Below, one piece after another: positions 8,178-16,271 of a stretch of 64,000 bases of DNA. A program made the position numbers and the translations under genes. Within the stretch, counting starts at the first letter, position 1. Each line of letters begins with the position of its first letter. The DNA is from Leifsonia sp. TF02-11 (lineage in GTDB: Bacteria; Actinomycetota; Actinomycetes; Actinomycetales; Microbacteriaceae), in NCBI RefSeq assembly GCF_017565305.1, contig NZ_JAGEKP010000017.1:1-64000 (forward strand), in the 5' to 3' direction. The notes beneath the pieces are model-generated. The model did not search any database and had not been told where the DNA came from. It was given only the letters and a program-made list of their open reading frames with translations.

Positions 8178-10256
8178 ATGAGCTGCAATGAACATCCTCG
8201 GCAGAAGCCGCCGGTCGACGCACCAATCACGACGTCGGCCGAGGACGACCTCGGACGGGCACCGGTTGCGCACGACTTCGCGGACTCGATCCGGGAACTC
8301 GACGCTAGCCAAGGGCTTGTAGTCGGTATCTTGGGGCCGTGGGGGCACGGTAAGAGCTCGTTCATCAACCTGATGCGTGAACAGTTTGAGACCGAGCCGG
8401 CTCTTACTGTCGTTGACTTCAACCCTTGGATGTTCTCTGGTTCTAACCAGCTCGTGAACTTCTTCTTCACCGAGATCGGGGCGGAGCTCAATGTTCGCAG
8501 CAAGAGCCGCTTTGGGAAGACTGCGGACTGGCTCGCTCAGTACGCCGGCATCCTCAAGCCAGTGTCACAGTTCATACCGCTTCCAGGCGCGGCGTTCGCA
8601 GGGGAAGCAGCGGCAGCTGCGCTAAGCGGACTGGCCGACACGACGAACGCTGATCGCAGCGCGAAGAAGGTGCGGGAAGAAATCACGAAGGAGCTCATCG
8701 CGCTCGCACAACCTATCGTGGTGGTCATCGACGACATCGACCGGCTCACCACAATCGAGATTCGCGAGATCTTCAAGCTCGTCCGTCTGACGGCGAGCTT
8801 TCCGAACATCATTTACGTGTTGGCCTTCGACAGAGATCGCGTGGAGCAGGCGCTCACGGAAGACGGCGTTCCCGGCCGAGCGTATCTTGAGAAGATTGTC
8901 CAGCTGAGCTTCGATGTGCCGCAGGCGCCGGAGAAACTGCTTCGGTCGCAGGTCTTCGAAGAACTGGATCGCATCATCGCCCCCGTCGCGAACGTCACAC
9001 TCGACGAGAGCCGATGGAGCGACGTGTACTGGGAAGTGATCGACCCGCTGTTCTCGAACATGCGTGATGTGACGCGTTACGCGATCTCAGCCAGGTCAAC
9101 CATCAAGAGCCTCGGCCAAGAAATCGATCTGATCGACCTTCTCGCAATGGAGGCACTTCGCGTCTTCCGTCCTGAACTCATCCAGCAGCTATCGAAGCTT
9201 CGAGCCCAACTCACAAACACGCGCGAGATCATGGGGCGCAAGGACGAAAAAGCTCAGAAGGCCATCTCTGTTCTGCTCGAAGAGTTCCCTGACGATGGCG
9301 AACTGATCCGGGCACTCTTCAGCCGTGTGTTCCCTGCGGCGGTGCAGTACATCGAAAACAGTCACTACGGATCTAGCTGGCTCGGCACGTGGCGAACCGC
9401 GCATCGGATGGCTCACATCGACTTCATCAGTCTCTACTTCGACCGTGTCGCACCGGACGAACTAGTTGCGTTCCGAAGCTCCGAGCGGGCCTTTGAACTC
9501 CTGAGCAATGGAGCAGCGCTCAAGGAGTATCTGACCGGGTTGGACCGTGAGCAGCTCGAGACCGTCCTCGAAGGCCTCACGTCGTATGAAGCAAAGTTCA
9601 CGACCGACATGATCGTCCCGGCATCAATTACACTGCTGAACCTCATCGACACCATTCCCGAGAAGAAGCAGCGAGGCTTCTTCGACATAGGACGCCCTGA
9701 CATCACTGTTGGCCGCGTTGTCCTGCGACTTCTGCGCCGAGTCGAAGATGAGGCAGAGCGAGAAGCCCTGGTCGCGCAAATCCTCGAGGGCATCGAGACG
9801 TACTCGTCGCAACTCAACTTCATCCACAGCATGGGCTATCGCGAAGGGACAGGACACAAACTCGTAAGTGAAGGGTTCGCGGCGCTGATGTACACGGAGT
9901 TTGTCGCACGCCTCCGGAGGACCCCACCAGCCGAGCCCTCGCGTGAATGGGACGCTTGGCGCCTCTACGACACTTTGAAGACAGAGACTGGCGAAACGCC
10001 GCTCACCCCGAGTGACGATCCCGTTCTGCTGCGAGCGGTGCTGCACTCGCTCAAGTCGACTGCACGGTCGCAGTCGATGGACTCCCGACAGGTGAGGTCC
10101 GAAGATCGGCTTGCTTGGGAGCTCCTCATCCGGGTGTTCGGATCCGAAGCCGCATTAGAGGAGGCCGTAGGCAAGGTTCGGAAGGCGCTCGGAGACGACG
10201 AAACGCTCCAGCTCGCGGACAAGTACCTGGCGGGTTGGAGACCCGAGACGTTTTGA
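8178..10256 (+). CDS. KAP-family P-loop NTPase
   Basis: A 692-residue protein with the KAP NTPase signature: Walker A GPWGHGKSS (about residues 53-61) and Walker B VVVIDDIDRL (about 180-189), with an Ala/Gly/Pro-rich hydrophobic insert between them (about 128-155) that may touch the membrane, as in many KAP proteins. The C-terminal 400 residues are helical with no recognised motif. GGGGGA just upstream supports ATG 8178. KAP proteins include the F-plasmid phage-exclusion protein PifA. The position between integrase and attachment site is where cargo usually sits, so a defence role is reasonable inference. Confidence 0.8.
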   Translation: MSCNEHPRQKPPVDAPITTSAEDDLGRAPVAHDFADSIRELDASQGLVVGILGPWGHGKSSFINLMREQFETEPALTVVDFNPWMFSGSNQLVNFFFTEIGAELNVRSKSRFGKTADWLAQYAGILKPVSQFIPLPGAAFAGEAAAAALSGLADTTNADRSAKKVREEITKELIALAQPIVVVIDDIDRLTTIEIREIFKLVRLTASFPNIIYVLAFDRDRVEQALTEDGVPGRAYLEKIVQLSFDVPQAPEKLLRSQVFEELDRIIAPVANVTLDESRWSDVYWEVIDPLFSNMRDVTRYAISARSTIKSLGQEIDLIDLLAMEALRVFRPELIQQLSKLRAQLTNTREIMGRKDEKAQKAISVLLEEFPDDGELIRALFSRVFPAAVQYIENSHYGSSWLGTWRTAHRMAHIDFISLYFDRVAPDELVAFRSSERAFELLSNGAALKEYLTGLDREQLETVLEGLTSYEAKFTTDMIVPASITLLNLIDTIPEKKQRGFFDIGRPDITVGRVVLRLLRRVEDEAEREALVAQILEGIETYSSQLNFIHSMGYREGTGHKLVSEGFAALMYTEFVARLRRTPPAEPSREWDAWRLYDTLKTETGETPLTPSDDPVLLRAVLHSLKSTARSQSMDSRQVRSEDRLAWELLIRVFGSEAALEEAVGKVRKALGDDETLQLADKYLAGWRPETF

Positions 10257-10552
10257 ACAGGTACAAGGCATGGCCTCGGAGTCCTCGCAAGAGCCGCGTC
10301 AGGCGTTCGATGCGCGAGTGCTCGTCCCATTCGCTTAATCCGTAACGTTGCGGGGACCTCTCATTGTTGAACCGGAGCTTGGTCAGATCGACGCTCCGTG
10401 TGCTTCTGGACCGTGAACTTAGTACAGTCGGGGGCTGGCTCGCTGTCGGCGCAATTCTTGTCGTCCGCGGACTTCATCGTCCGCGGTGCTCACTCGCATC
10501 TACGAGGACCCGGCATGCCACCGTCGGCCCGACGGAGCAGCCGCGGAATCAG

Positions 10553-10575
10553 GTGTGGGCAAAATGTGGGCAAAC
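10553..10575. repeat. Tandem GTGTGGGCA repeat at the tRNA-Lys junction (candidate integrase arm site)
   Basis: Two direct copies of an 11-base (A/G)TGTGGGCAAA motif lie 11 bases apart, about 100 bases inside the tRNA-Lys 3' end. Nearly the same tandem occurs at 30975-30995 and 33930-33950, just inside the two ends of the tmRNA-borne island. Recurrence only next to attachment sites suggests arm-type integrase binding sites. This is inference from position and repetition. Confidence 0.5.
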
Positions 10576-10607
10576 GGCCTTATCGCGCACCGACACACGA
10601 AACCGAA

Positions 10608-10648
10608 GAAGCCCCCGATCCCAGTGTTTCCAGGGGATCGGGGGCTTC
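10608..10648 (-). terminator. Strong hairpin terminator downstream of tRNA-Lys
   Basis: A perfect 15-bp stem (10608-10622 with 10634-10648) and an 11-base loop. Read in the direction of the tRNA, the stem is followed by TTCGGTTTC. It lies 20 bases beyond the tRNA 3' end, so it probably ends tRNA-Lys transcription, and it may also shield the element from it. Confidence 0.7.
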
Positions 10649-10668
10649 TCGCCACCTGCGGTGTTGGG

Positions 10669-10741
10669 TGCGCCCCCAGGGACTTGAACCCTGAACCCAT
10701 TGATTAAGAGTCAATTGCTCTGCCGATTGAGCTAGAGGCGC
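10669..10741 (-). tRNA. tRNA-Lys (anticodon CTT)
   Basis: A 73-base cloverleaf: acceptor GCGCCTC pairs with GGGGCGC, the D arm has TAGCTC, the T arm has GGTTCAAGTCC, and the anticodon CTT (complement of 10706-10708) sits in a CTCTTAA loop. The discriminator base is A and CCA is not encoded. The 3' end faces the integrated element and is its probable attachment site. Confidence 0.95.
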
Positions 10742-10863
10742 ATTCGGTTCAGTTTCCCGGACCGAGGCTCAACATTAGCATCCGGGTCGGGCGGTTCGCC
10801 AATCGAGGGGCGTCGACGCGGAAGCCCGGGCGTGTCCGGGTGTCGGGCCGCTAGGCTCCTGGC

Positions 10864-11667
10864 GTGACCGATGCACGCGACTTCGACCGGCCCCTCTCCT
10901 CCGACCTGGCGCTCGCGCTCCGGCTCGCCGATCTCGCCGATGGGATCTCGTCCGCGCATTTCCGCGAGCGAGGCCTCCACATCGACACCAAGCCCGACCG
11001 TACGTTCGTCACCGAAGCGGATCTCGCCGTCGAGCGGGCGATCCGGGAGGCGCTGGCGGCCGACCGGCCCGACGACGGCATCCTCGGCGAGGAGTACGGC
11101 ACGGAGGGCGACGCGAGCCGGCAGTGGATCATCGACCCGATCGACGGCACGTCCAACTACCTGCGCGGCGTGCCCGTGTGGGGCACGCTCATCGCGCTCG
11201 CGATCGACGGGAAACCGGTGATCGGCGTGGTCAGCTCCCCCGCTCTCGGCAAGCGCTGGTGGGCGGAGGTCGGCGACGGCGCGTGGACGACCGACGCCCC
11301 GGGTGCCCAGCCCCGCCCGATCCGGGTCTCCGCGGTCGCCGACCTCGAGCACGCCTCGATCAGCTTCCAGAGCATCGCCCAGTGGGATGAGGCCGGCTAC
11401 CTCGACCGGCTCGTCGCCCTGACCCGGCGGGTGTGGCGCGACCGCGCGTACGGCGACATGTGGTCGTACATGCTGCTGGCCGAGGGCCTCCTCGACGCTG
11501 TCGGCGAGTTCGACGTGAAGACCTACGACCTGGCCGCGCTCATCCCGATCGTCGAGGAGGCCGGCGGTGCCTTCACCTCGGCGACCGGGGAGCCGGGCCC
11601 GGCCAACGGGTCGTCGCTGGCCTCCAACGGACTGCTGCACCCGGCCCTGCTCGAGGCGCTCGCGTAA
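10864..11667 (+). CDS. hisN: Inositol monophosphatase-family phosphatase, probable histidinol-phosphatase
   Basis: A 267-residue member of the Mg-dependent inositol monophosphatase fold. It has the metal-binding GEEYG (75-79) and DPIDGT (91-96) motifs and a later YDLAALIPIVEEAGG motif supplying another metal ligand. In actinobacteria, proteins of this length and pattern usually act as histidinol-phosphatase (HisN), dephosphorylating histidinol phosphate in histidine synthesis. Other substrates such as inositol-1-phosphate cannot be excluded by sequence. The start is GTG, and the gene stands alone just past tRNA-Lys. Confidence 0.82.
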   Translation: MTDARDFDRPLSSDLALALRLADLADGISSAHFRERGLHIDTKPDRTFVTEADLAVERAIREALAADRPDDGILGEEYGTEGDASRQWIIDPIDGTSNYLRGVPVWGTLIALAIDGKPVIGVVSSPALGKRWWAEVGDGAWTTDAPGAQPRPIRVSAVADLEHASISFQSIAQWDEAGYLDRLVALTRRVWRDRAYGDMWSYMLLAEGLLDAVGEFDVKTYDLAALIPIVEEAGGAFTSATGEPGPANGSSLASNGLLHPALLEALA

Positions 11668-11685
11668 GCGGCGCGCCGCACCGAC

Positions 11686-12165
11686 TCAGACGCTCGCGAG
11701 CACCTCGTCCAGCTGCTCATACCCCTCGATGACCCCTTTCGCCTGACCCGACGCGACCATGCCGTCGCGGGCCTCCAAGGTCGGGTAGACGGCGTGGACG
11801 TGCAGCCTGCTGCGTCCGCCCTCGAGCGGCTCGAAGCGGATCGATTCGACGCTCACGACGTCCGGGTACCCTTCGAACTCGAACGTCTGGATGGCGAACT
11901 CGTTGTCGCGCACGACGTGGAAGACCCCGTTGAACGCGTACGACTCGTCTCCCACGGTGTGGACGTACCGATAGCGGCCGCCCGTCGTGAAGTCGAACTG
12001 CTCCAGGTCCATCTCGTAGCCACGCGGCCCAAGCCAGCGCTTGAACAGGTCCGGTTCCTTGTGCGCGCGGAAGACCAGCTCGACGGGATAGTCGAACTCG
12101 CGCTCGATGTCGATGAAGGGCAGGCCCTCCGGGGCGGTGATGGTGACGTCGTTCACTGTTCTCAT
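11686..12165 (-). CDS. SRPBCC / AHSA1-type START-fold protein
   Basis: A 159-residue protein with the pattern of activator-of-Hsp90-ATPase-like SRPBCC proteins: an early 'IEREFDYPVELVFRAHKEPDLFKRWLGP' type stretch (residues about 19-47), a YRYVHTVGDE strand and a C-terminal long helix (about 140-155). The fold binds hydrophobic ligands. The start overlaps the ArsR stop by four bases (ATGA), so the two are translationally coupled, a very common ArsR-SRPBCC arrangement. It may sense or handle a ligand for that regulator. Confidence 0.85.
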   Translation of the reverse strand: MRTVNDVTITAPEGLPFIDIEREFDYPVELVFRAHKEPDLFKRWLGPRGYEMDLEQFDFTTGGRYRYVHTVGDESYAFNGVFHVVRDNEFAIQTFEFEGYPDVVSVESIRFEPLEGGRSRLHVHAVYPTLEARDGMVASGQAKGVIEGYEQLDEVLASV

Positions 12166-12545
12166 TCCTTCTTCGTTTTCCGGCCGGTGGACGTGTCGGC
12201 GTCCGCGAGGGCGCCGAGCACGGTGTCGAGGGTGCGGAACCGCTGTTCGTGGATCAACCGGTAGCGGTCGATCCAGGAGGTGAGCTCTTCGAGCGCGCCT
12301 GGACGCAGGTGCACCGGTCGGCGCTGCGCGTCCCGGCTGCGCGTGACGAGCCCGGCCTCCTCCAGCACGCGGATGTGGCGGGACACCGCCTGGGTGGTGA
12401 TCGCGAACGGTTCGGCGAGCTCGTTCACGGTCGCCGGACCCGAGCTGAGCCGGGTGATGATCGCCCGACGCACAGAGTCGGAGAGCGCCTGGAACGCCCG
12501 ATCGAGCCGCTCGCTCACCGCGGGGACCGTGTCATCCGTCTGCAT
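12162..12545 (-). CDS. ArsR-family winged-helix transcriptional regulator
   Basis: A 127-residue regulator. The winged helix spans about residues 14-90: 'FQALSDSVRRAIITRLSSG' opens the domain, the recognition helix is around ITTQAVSRHIRVLEEAG, and the wing is around RDAQRRPVHL. No metal-binding Cys pairs are present, so this is the ArsR subgroup usually coupled to SRPBCC proteins rather than a metal sensor. It is divergent from the ABC exporter at 12639 and shares the 93-bp region holding a palindromic operator, so it may control both directions. Confidence 0.88.
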   Translation of the reverse strand: MQTDDTVPAVSERLDRAFQALSDSVRRAIITRLSSGPATVNELAEPFAITTQAVSRHIRVLEEAGLVTRSRDAQRRPVHLRPGALEELTSWIDRYRLIHEQRFRTLDTVLGALADADTSTGRKTKKE

Positions 12546-12564
12546 ATTCGACTGTTTCCTTTAT

Positions 12565-12578
12565 CAACACTTGTGTTG
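12565..12578. promoter_or_regulatory. Palindromic operator between ArsR and the ABC exporter
   Basis: CAACAC-TT-GTGTTG is a perfect inverted repeat of six-base arms, 20 bases upstream of the ArsR start in an AT-richer patch. Its size and position fit an ArsR dimer binding site that autoregulates and may also affect the divergent ABC genes. Confidence 0.55.
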
Positions 12579-12638
12579 GGAATGCTACGCCGTGCGTCGC
12601 CGGGATGCAAGCGCCGCCACTCCCCTAGGCTCGACTGC

Positions 12639-13589
12639 GTGAGCACTCCACCAGACACGCCCGCCACGACCGCACCCGGCTCCGAACCACTCGTCCACAT
12701 CGCCGGCTTCCGGATGGACTTCGGCCGCACGACCGTGATCCGCGACCTCTCCTTCGACATCGTGCGCGGTGAGACGTTCGGCTTCCTCGGCAGCAACGGC
12801 TCCGGCAAGACCACGACCATCCGCGCACTTCTCGGCATCTACCAGCCGACCGCAGGCGTCCTCCACATCGACGGCAAGGACTTCTCGCCGGAGACCGGCG
12901 AGCGCCTCGGGTACCTCCCGGAGGAGCGGGGGCTCTACAAGAAGGAGCCCGTCATCGACGTCATGGTCTACTTCGGCCGACTCAAGGGGCTCGGAGCCGA
13001 ACAGGCCCGCCGGTGGTCGCGGGACTATCTGGAACGCGTCGGCATCGGGGACAAGGAGAAGACCCGGCTGGACAAGCTCTCCGGCGGCCAGCAGCAGAAG
13101 GTGCAGCTCGGCGTCACGATCATGAACCAGCCGGAACTGCTGATCCTCGACGAGCCGACCAAAGGCTTCGACCCCGTGAACCGCCGGCTGCTGATGGACA
13201 TCATCGACGACCAGAAGCGCGCGGGCTCCACCGTAATGATGGTGACGCACCAGATGGAGGAGGTCGAGCGGCTCTGCGACCGCGTCATCCTCCTGAAAGA
13301 CGGCGTCTCGCGCGCCTACGGCACCGTCTCGGAGGTGCAGGAGCAGTTCGGCGGAACCGTCGTGCACGTCGACCACGACGGTACGATCCCGGCCTCCCCC
13401 GCCTACCGCATCGCGAAGGACGAGGGCGGACACGCCGAGCTGGAGGTCGCGAACGACGCCGACACCGCCGCGATCCTGCGCTCGTTCGTGGAGACGGGCC
13501 TCCACGTCACGCGCTTCTCCCCCACCCGCAAATCGCTCGACGACATCTTCGTCGAGGTCTACGGCGCCTCCAGCCGCGAGGAGGACTGA
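12639..13589 (+). CDS. ABC transporter ATP-binding protein (NatA type)
   Basis: A 316-residue ATPase with Walker A GSNGSGKT (51-58), signature LSGGQQQKVQLG, Walker B LLILDEPTKGFDP and switch His in MMVTHQ. The length includes the C-terminal DUF4162-like extension (after about residue 230) common in NatA-type exporters. GTG 12639 is chosen because the longer frame overlaps the ArsR gene antisense and lacks domain content. It is followed two bases later by its membrane partner. The substrate is unknown; relatives export sodium ions, drugs or antimicrobial peptides. Confidence 0.87.
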   Translation: MSTPPDTPATTAPGSEPLVHIAGFRMDFGRTTVIRDLSFDIVRGETFGFLGSNGSGKTTTIRALLGIYQPTAGVLHIDGKDFSPETGERLGYLPEERGLYKKEPVIDVMVYFGRLKGLGAEQARRWSRDYLERVGIGDKEKTRLDKLSGGQQQKVQLGVTIMNQPELLILDEPTKGFDPVNRRLLMDIIDDQKRAGSTVMMVTHQMEEVERLCDRVILLKDGVSRAYGTVSEVQEQFGGTVVHVDHDGTIPASPAYRIAKDEGGHAELEVANDADTAAILRSFVETGLHVTRFSPTRKSLDDIFVEVYGASSREED

Positions 13590-13591
13590 CC

Positions 13592-14836
13592 ATGGCCCGC
13601 CACAACCTCTCCACCGTCATCGCTTTCGAGTTCACCCGAACGATCAAGAAGCGCAGCTTCTGGGCGGTGACGCTCATTCTCCCCATCCTGGTGTTCGGGC
13701 TGGGCGCGCTCCTCATCTCGGCCAATGTCAGCAGCGCGAACACCGCAGACCAGCAGAAGAACGCGCGCTTCGACTTCCTGTACGTCGACGCGTCGGGCCT
13801 GGTCGACCCGGCGATCGCGCACAGTTACGGCGGCAAGCAGATCGCGAGCAGCTCGGAGGGCGTCGAGGAGGTGCAGATCGGCGGCACCCCCGCGTTCTTC
13901 GACTATCCCGCCGACCCCTCGAAACAGGCGATCAAGGTCTACGGAGCCGACGCAGGCGTCTTCCAGAACAGCAAGTATTCGGCCGTCGCGCAGTCCCTGC
14001 TGTCGACCAGCGTCGAAGAGAAACTGTCCAGCCCGGTCGACGTCAACATCCTGCGCGGCGAGACCAACACGACGACCACCACGTTCAAGGACGGGGCCGT
14101 CGCACCGGGATTCGAAGCCATCCTGCCCGCGCTCATCTTCTTGGCCGCGTTCTTCGTTGTCATCGTCTTCCTCGGCAATCAGATGCTGAACTCCACCCTG
14201 GAGGAGAAGGAGAACCGCGTCACGGAGATGATCCTGACGACGATCAACCCGACCAACCTCCTGGTCGGCAAGGTGGTGTCGCTGTTCGCGGTTGGTCTCA
14301 TCCAGATCGCGGTGTTCGCGCTGCCGGTGGTCGTCGGCTATCTGTTCTTCCGCGACCAGCTCGCCATCCCGAACCTCGATCTGAGCAGCCTCGTCTTCGA
14401 CCCGCAGAAGATGATCGTCGGTGCGCTGATCACGATCGGCGGCTTCGCACTCTTCACCGGAACGCTGGTGGCGGTGGGCGCGGTCATGCCGACCGCTAAG
14501 GACGCCGCACCGTTCTTCTCCGTCGTGATCTTCGCGGTGGTCATCCCGCTCTACGCGTCGAGCTACGCCGTCAGCACGCCGGAAGCGCCGATCGTGCAGA
14601 TCCTGGCGTACTTCCCGTACACCGCTCCGATCACGGCGCTCATCCTCAACGCCTTCGGCTCGCTGCCGCTCTGGCAGGCGATCGTGATCATCGTCGAGCT
14701 GTTCGCGCTGTCGTACGTGGTGCTGCGACTGGCGGTGCGGTTGTTCCGCTACGGCTCGATCGAGTACTCGAGCAAGGTCAGGATCCGGGACGTGCTCGGC
14801 CGCCGCTCCGGCCCGGAACGTACGGCGGTCCGCTGA
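13592..14836 (+). CDS. ABC-2 type permease (NatB type)
   Basis: A 414-residue permease. One N-terminal transmembrane helix (about residues 25-48) precedes a large extracytoplasmic domain (about 50-175), then five or six helices from about residue 180, beginning with 'ALIFLAAFFVVIVFLGNQ' and the cytoplasmic NSTLEEKENRVTEMILTT motif typical of NatB/ABC-2 exporters. A GAGGAGG site inside the end of the ATPase gene drives ATG 13592. It forms a two-component exporter with the preceding ATPase. Confidence 0.87.
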   Translation: MARHNLSTVIAFEFTRTIKKRSFWAVTLILPILVFGLGALLISANVSSANTADQQKNARFDFLYVDASGLVDPAIAHSYGGKQIASSSEGVEEVQIGGTPAFFDYPADPSKQAIKVYGADAGVFQNSKYSAVAQSLLSTSVEEKLSSPVDVNILRGETNTTTTTFKDGAVAPGFEAILPALIFLAAFFVVIVFLGNQMLNSTLEEKENRVTEMILTTINPTNLLVGKVVSLFAVGLIQIAVFALPVVVGYLFFRDQLAIPNLDLSSLVFDPQKMIVGALITIGGFALFTGTLVAVGAVMPTAKDAAPFFSVVIFAVVIPLYASSYAVSTPEAPIVQILAYFPYTAPITALILNAFGSLPLWQAIVIIVELFALSYVVLRLAVRLFRYGSIEYSSKVRIRDVLGRRSGPERTAVR

Positions 14837-15822
14837 TGCGCGCGATCGTCGTCCCGCAGCCCGGCGAGGCGGACGTCCTGACCCTGGCCGAGGTCGCCGA
14901 GCCGCTTCCGGCACCGGGCGAGGTGCGCATCCGGGTGATCGCCGCCGGGCTCAACGGCGCCGACCTGAGCCAGCGCCGCGGCTACTATCCGTCGCCGCCC
15001 GGCGCGCCCGAGTGGCCGGGTCTCGAGGTCTCCGGCGTCATCGACGCGATCGGCGACGCTGTCGAGCCGGGGCGCTGGCGCGAGGGCGATCTCGTCTGCG
15101 CCCTGCTGCCGGGAGGAGGCTACGCGGAGCTCGTCACGGTCGACGCCGGCCTGGTGCTGCCGGTCCCGGAGGGCGTCGACCCGGTGGAGGCCGCCGGCCT
15201 TCCCGAAGTCGCAGCCACGGTCTGGTCGAACGTGTTCGACCTCGGGGGCCTGGCTGCCGGCGAGACTCTGCTCGTCCACGGCGGGTCGAGCGGGATCGGT
15301 TCGATGGCGATCCAGCTGGCACGCGCACTCGGGTCGCACGCGATCGCGACGGCGGGCAGCCCGGAGAAAGCGGCGTTCTGCCGCTCGCTCGGCGCCGAGG
15401 CGGCCGTAGACTACCGCACCGACGACTTCGTCGCCGCGGTCCTCGCGTTCACGGACGGCCGCGGCGCCGACGTCGTGCTCGACATCGTCGGAGGCGACTA
15501 CATCGCTCGCGATCTGGCGGCGCTCGCCACCGGAGGCCGGATCATGTCGATCGCGGTCCGCGACCGCACCCCGGCCGCCGTCGACATGGGGCTGCTGATG
15601 CACAAGCGCGCCCGCATCCAGGGCACGACGCTGCGCGCCCGCCCGCTGGCCGAGCGCGTCGCCGTCATCGCGGCCGTGCGCGAGCACGTCTGGCCGCTGC
15701 TGGCGGCCGGCGAGGTGCGCCCGGTCATCGACTCGGTGTTCCCCTTCACAGACGCGGTTCAGGCGCATCGGCGGATGGAGTCGTCCGCGCACCTCGGGAA
15801 GATCCTGCTGCGCGTCTCCTGA
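14836..15822 (+). CDS. Zinc-independent NAD(P)H:quinone oxidoreductase (MDR family)
   Basis: A 328-residue medium-chain dehydrogenase/reductase. The N-terminal GroES-like domain (about 1-120) has no catalytic or structural zinc cysteines, and the Rossmann domain carries the motif VHGGSSGIGSMAIQLA (about 143-158). The 'GLNGADLSQRRGYYPSPPGAPEWPG' type region places it near PIG3/Qor proteins. Its ATG overlaps the permease TGA, so it is the third gene of the exporter operon. It may reduce quinones or enones; a link to the exporter substrate is speculative. Confidence 0.87.
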   Translation: MRAIVVPQPGEADVLTLAEVAEPLPAPGEVRIRVIAAGLNGADLSQRRGYYPSPPGAPEWPGLEVSGVIDAIGDAVEPGRWREGDLVCALLPGGGYAELVTVDAGLVLPVPEGVDPVEAAGLPEVAATVWSNVFDLGGLAAGETLLVHGGSSGIGSMAIQLARALGSHAIATAGSPEKAAFCRSLGAEAAVDYRTDDFVAAVLAFTDGRGADVVLDIVGGDYIARDLAALATGGRIMSIAVRDRTPAAVDMGLLMHKRARIQGTTLRARPLAERVAVIAAVREHVWPLLAAGEVRPVIDSVFPFTDAVQAHRRMESSAHLGKILLRVS

Positions 15823-16189
15823 CGAGGACGTCGGCGAGCGTCGCGACCGCCGCACCGACGGCGTACGCGAGCAGATCGGTCGCCTGGAACGTCGACCCCA
15901 GCACCAGCTCGGCGCCGGGGACGGTGGCCGACAACCGCGCGGGCACGCCGGTGAGCTGGAACAGCTCCACCGCGACACACACCGCCAGGCCGATGGCCCC
16001 CACCGCGACGCTCGGCGCGCGCGGCGCCACGATGGCGACCAGCACGACCATCAGCACGGCATAGAGCGCGTCCGCCACGAACCCGCCGGCCCAGCCGCCG
16101 GCCAGGCCGTGGACGGCCAGGCCGGTCGCGATGGTTGCGACGGCGGCGACGAGCAGAATGGCGCGTCGGCGACGGGTGAAGGTGCTCAT
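15746..16189 (-). CDS. DUF2809 family membrane protein
   Basis: A 147-residue hydrophobic protein with four predicted helices (about residues 10-28, 33-53, 60-76, 98-118) and the pattern 'VAVELFQLTGVPARLSATVPGAELVLGSTFQATDLLAYAVGA', diagnostic of DUF2809 (the wider family includes YjgA-like small membrane proteins). Function unknown. Its last 25 codons overlap the end of the quinone reductase gene in convergent orientation, so the exact C-terminus is compact but plausible. Confidence 0.78.
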   Translation of the reverse strand: MSTFTRRRRAILLVAAVATIATGLAVHGLAGGWAGGFVADALYAVLMVVLVAIVAPRAPSVAVGAIGLAVCVAVELFQLTGVPARLSATVPGAELVLGSTFQATDLLAYAVGAAVATLADVLVRRRAAGSSRGARTTPSADAPEPRL

Positions 16190-16271
16190 CCTCCGACGCT
16201 AGCGGCGCGGCGCGGGTCACCTCGTCGTCCGGATGTCGGATCCCGCCTCCTTCGGTGGGAGGATCGAGGAC

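Larger units (their letters stand above)
1..10690. mobile_element. Integrative, probably conjugative element in tRNA-Lys (right part)
   Basis: The stretch left of tRNA-Lys carries a MobF-type relaxase (3534-6266), a tyrosine integrase (6757-7926), a KAP NTPase, unknown small genes and an IS21 fragment. Its codon use is visibly less GC-biased than that of the genes right of 10.86 kb. The tRNA 3' end points into this region, the usual geometry for integration into a tRNA 3' end. No second copy of the tRNA-Lys 3' end was found between 1 and 10.6 kb, so the left junction probably lies outside the window. Mobility is inferred from gene content. No type IV secretion genes are visible in this part. 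Confidence 0.72.

Noticed and set aside
1-10600. Left attachment copy of the tRNA-Lys 3' end
   Set aside because: I looked for the T-arm/acceptor sequence on both strands and found no second copy, so the left junction is presumed outside the window.
10364-10707. Overlapping plus-strand frames across the tRNA-Lys junction
   Set aside because: They translate the tandem GTGTGGGCA motif, a terminator and a tRNA; initiation signals are absent.
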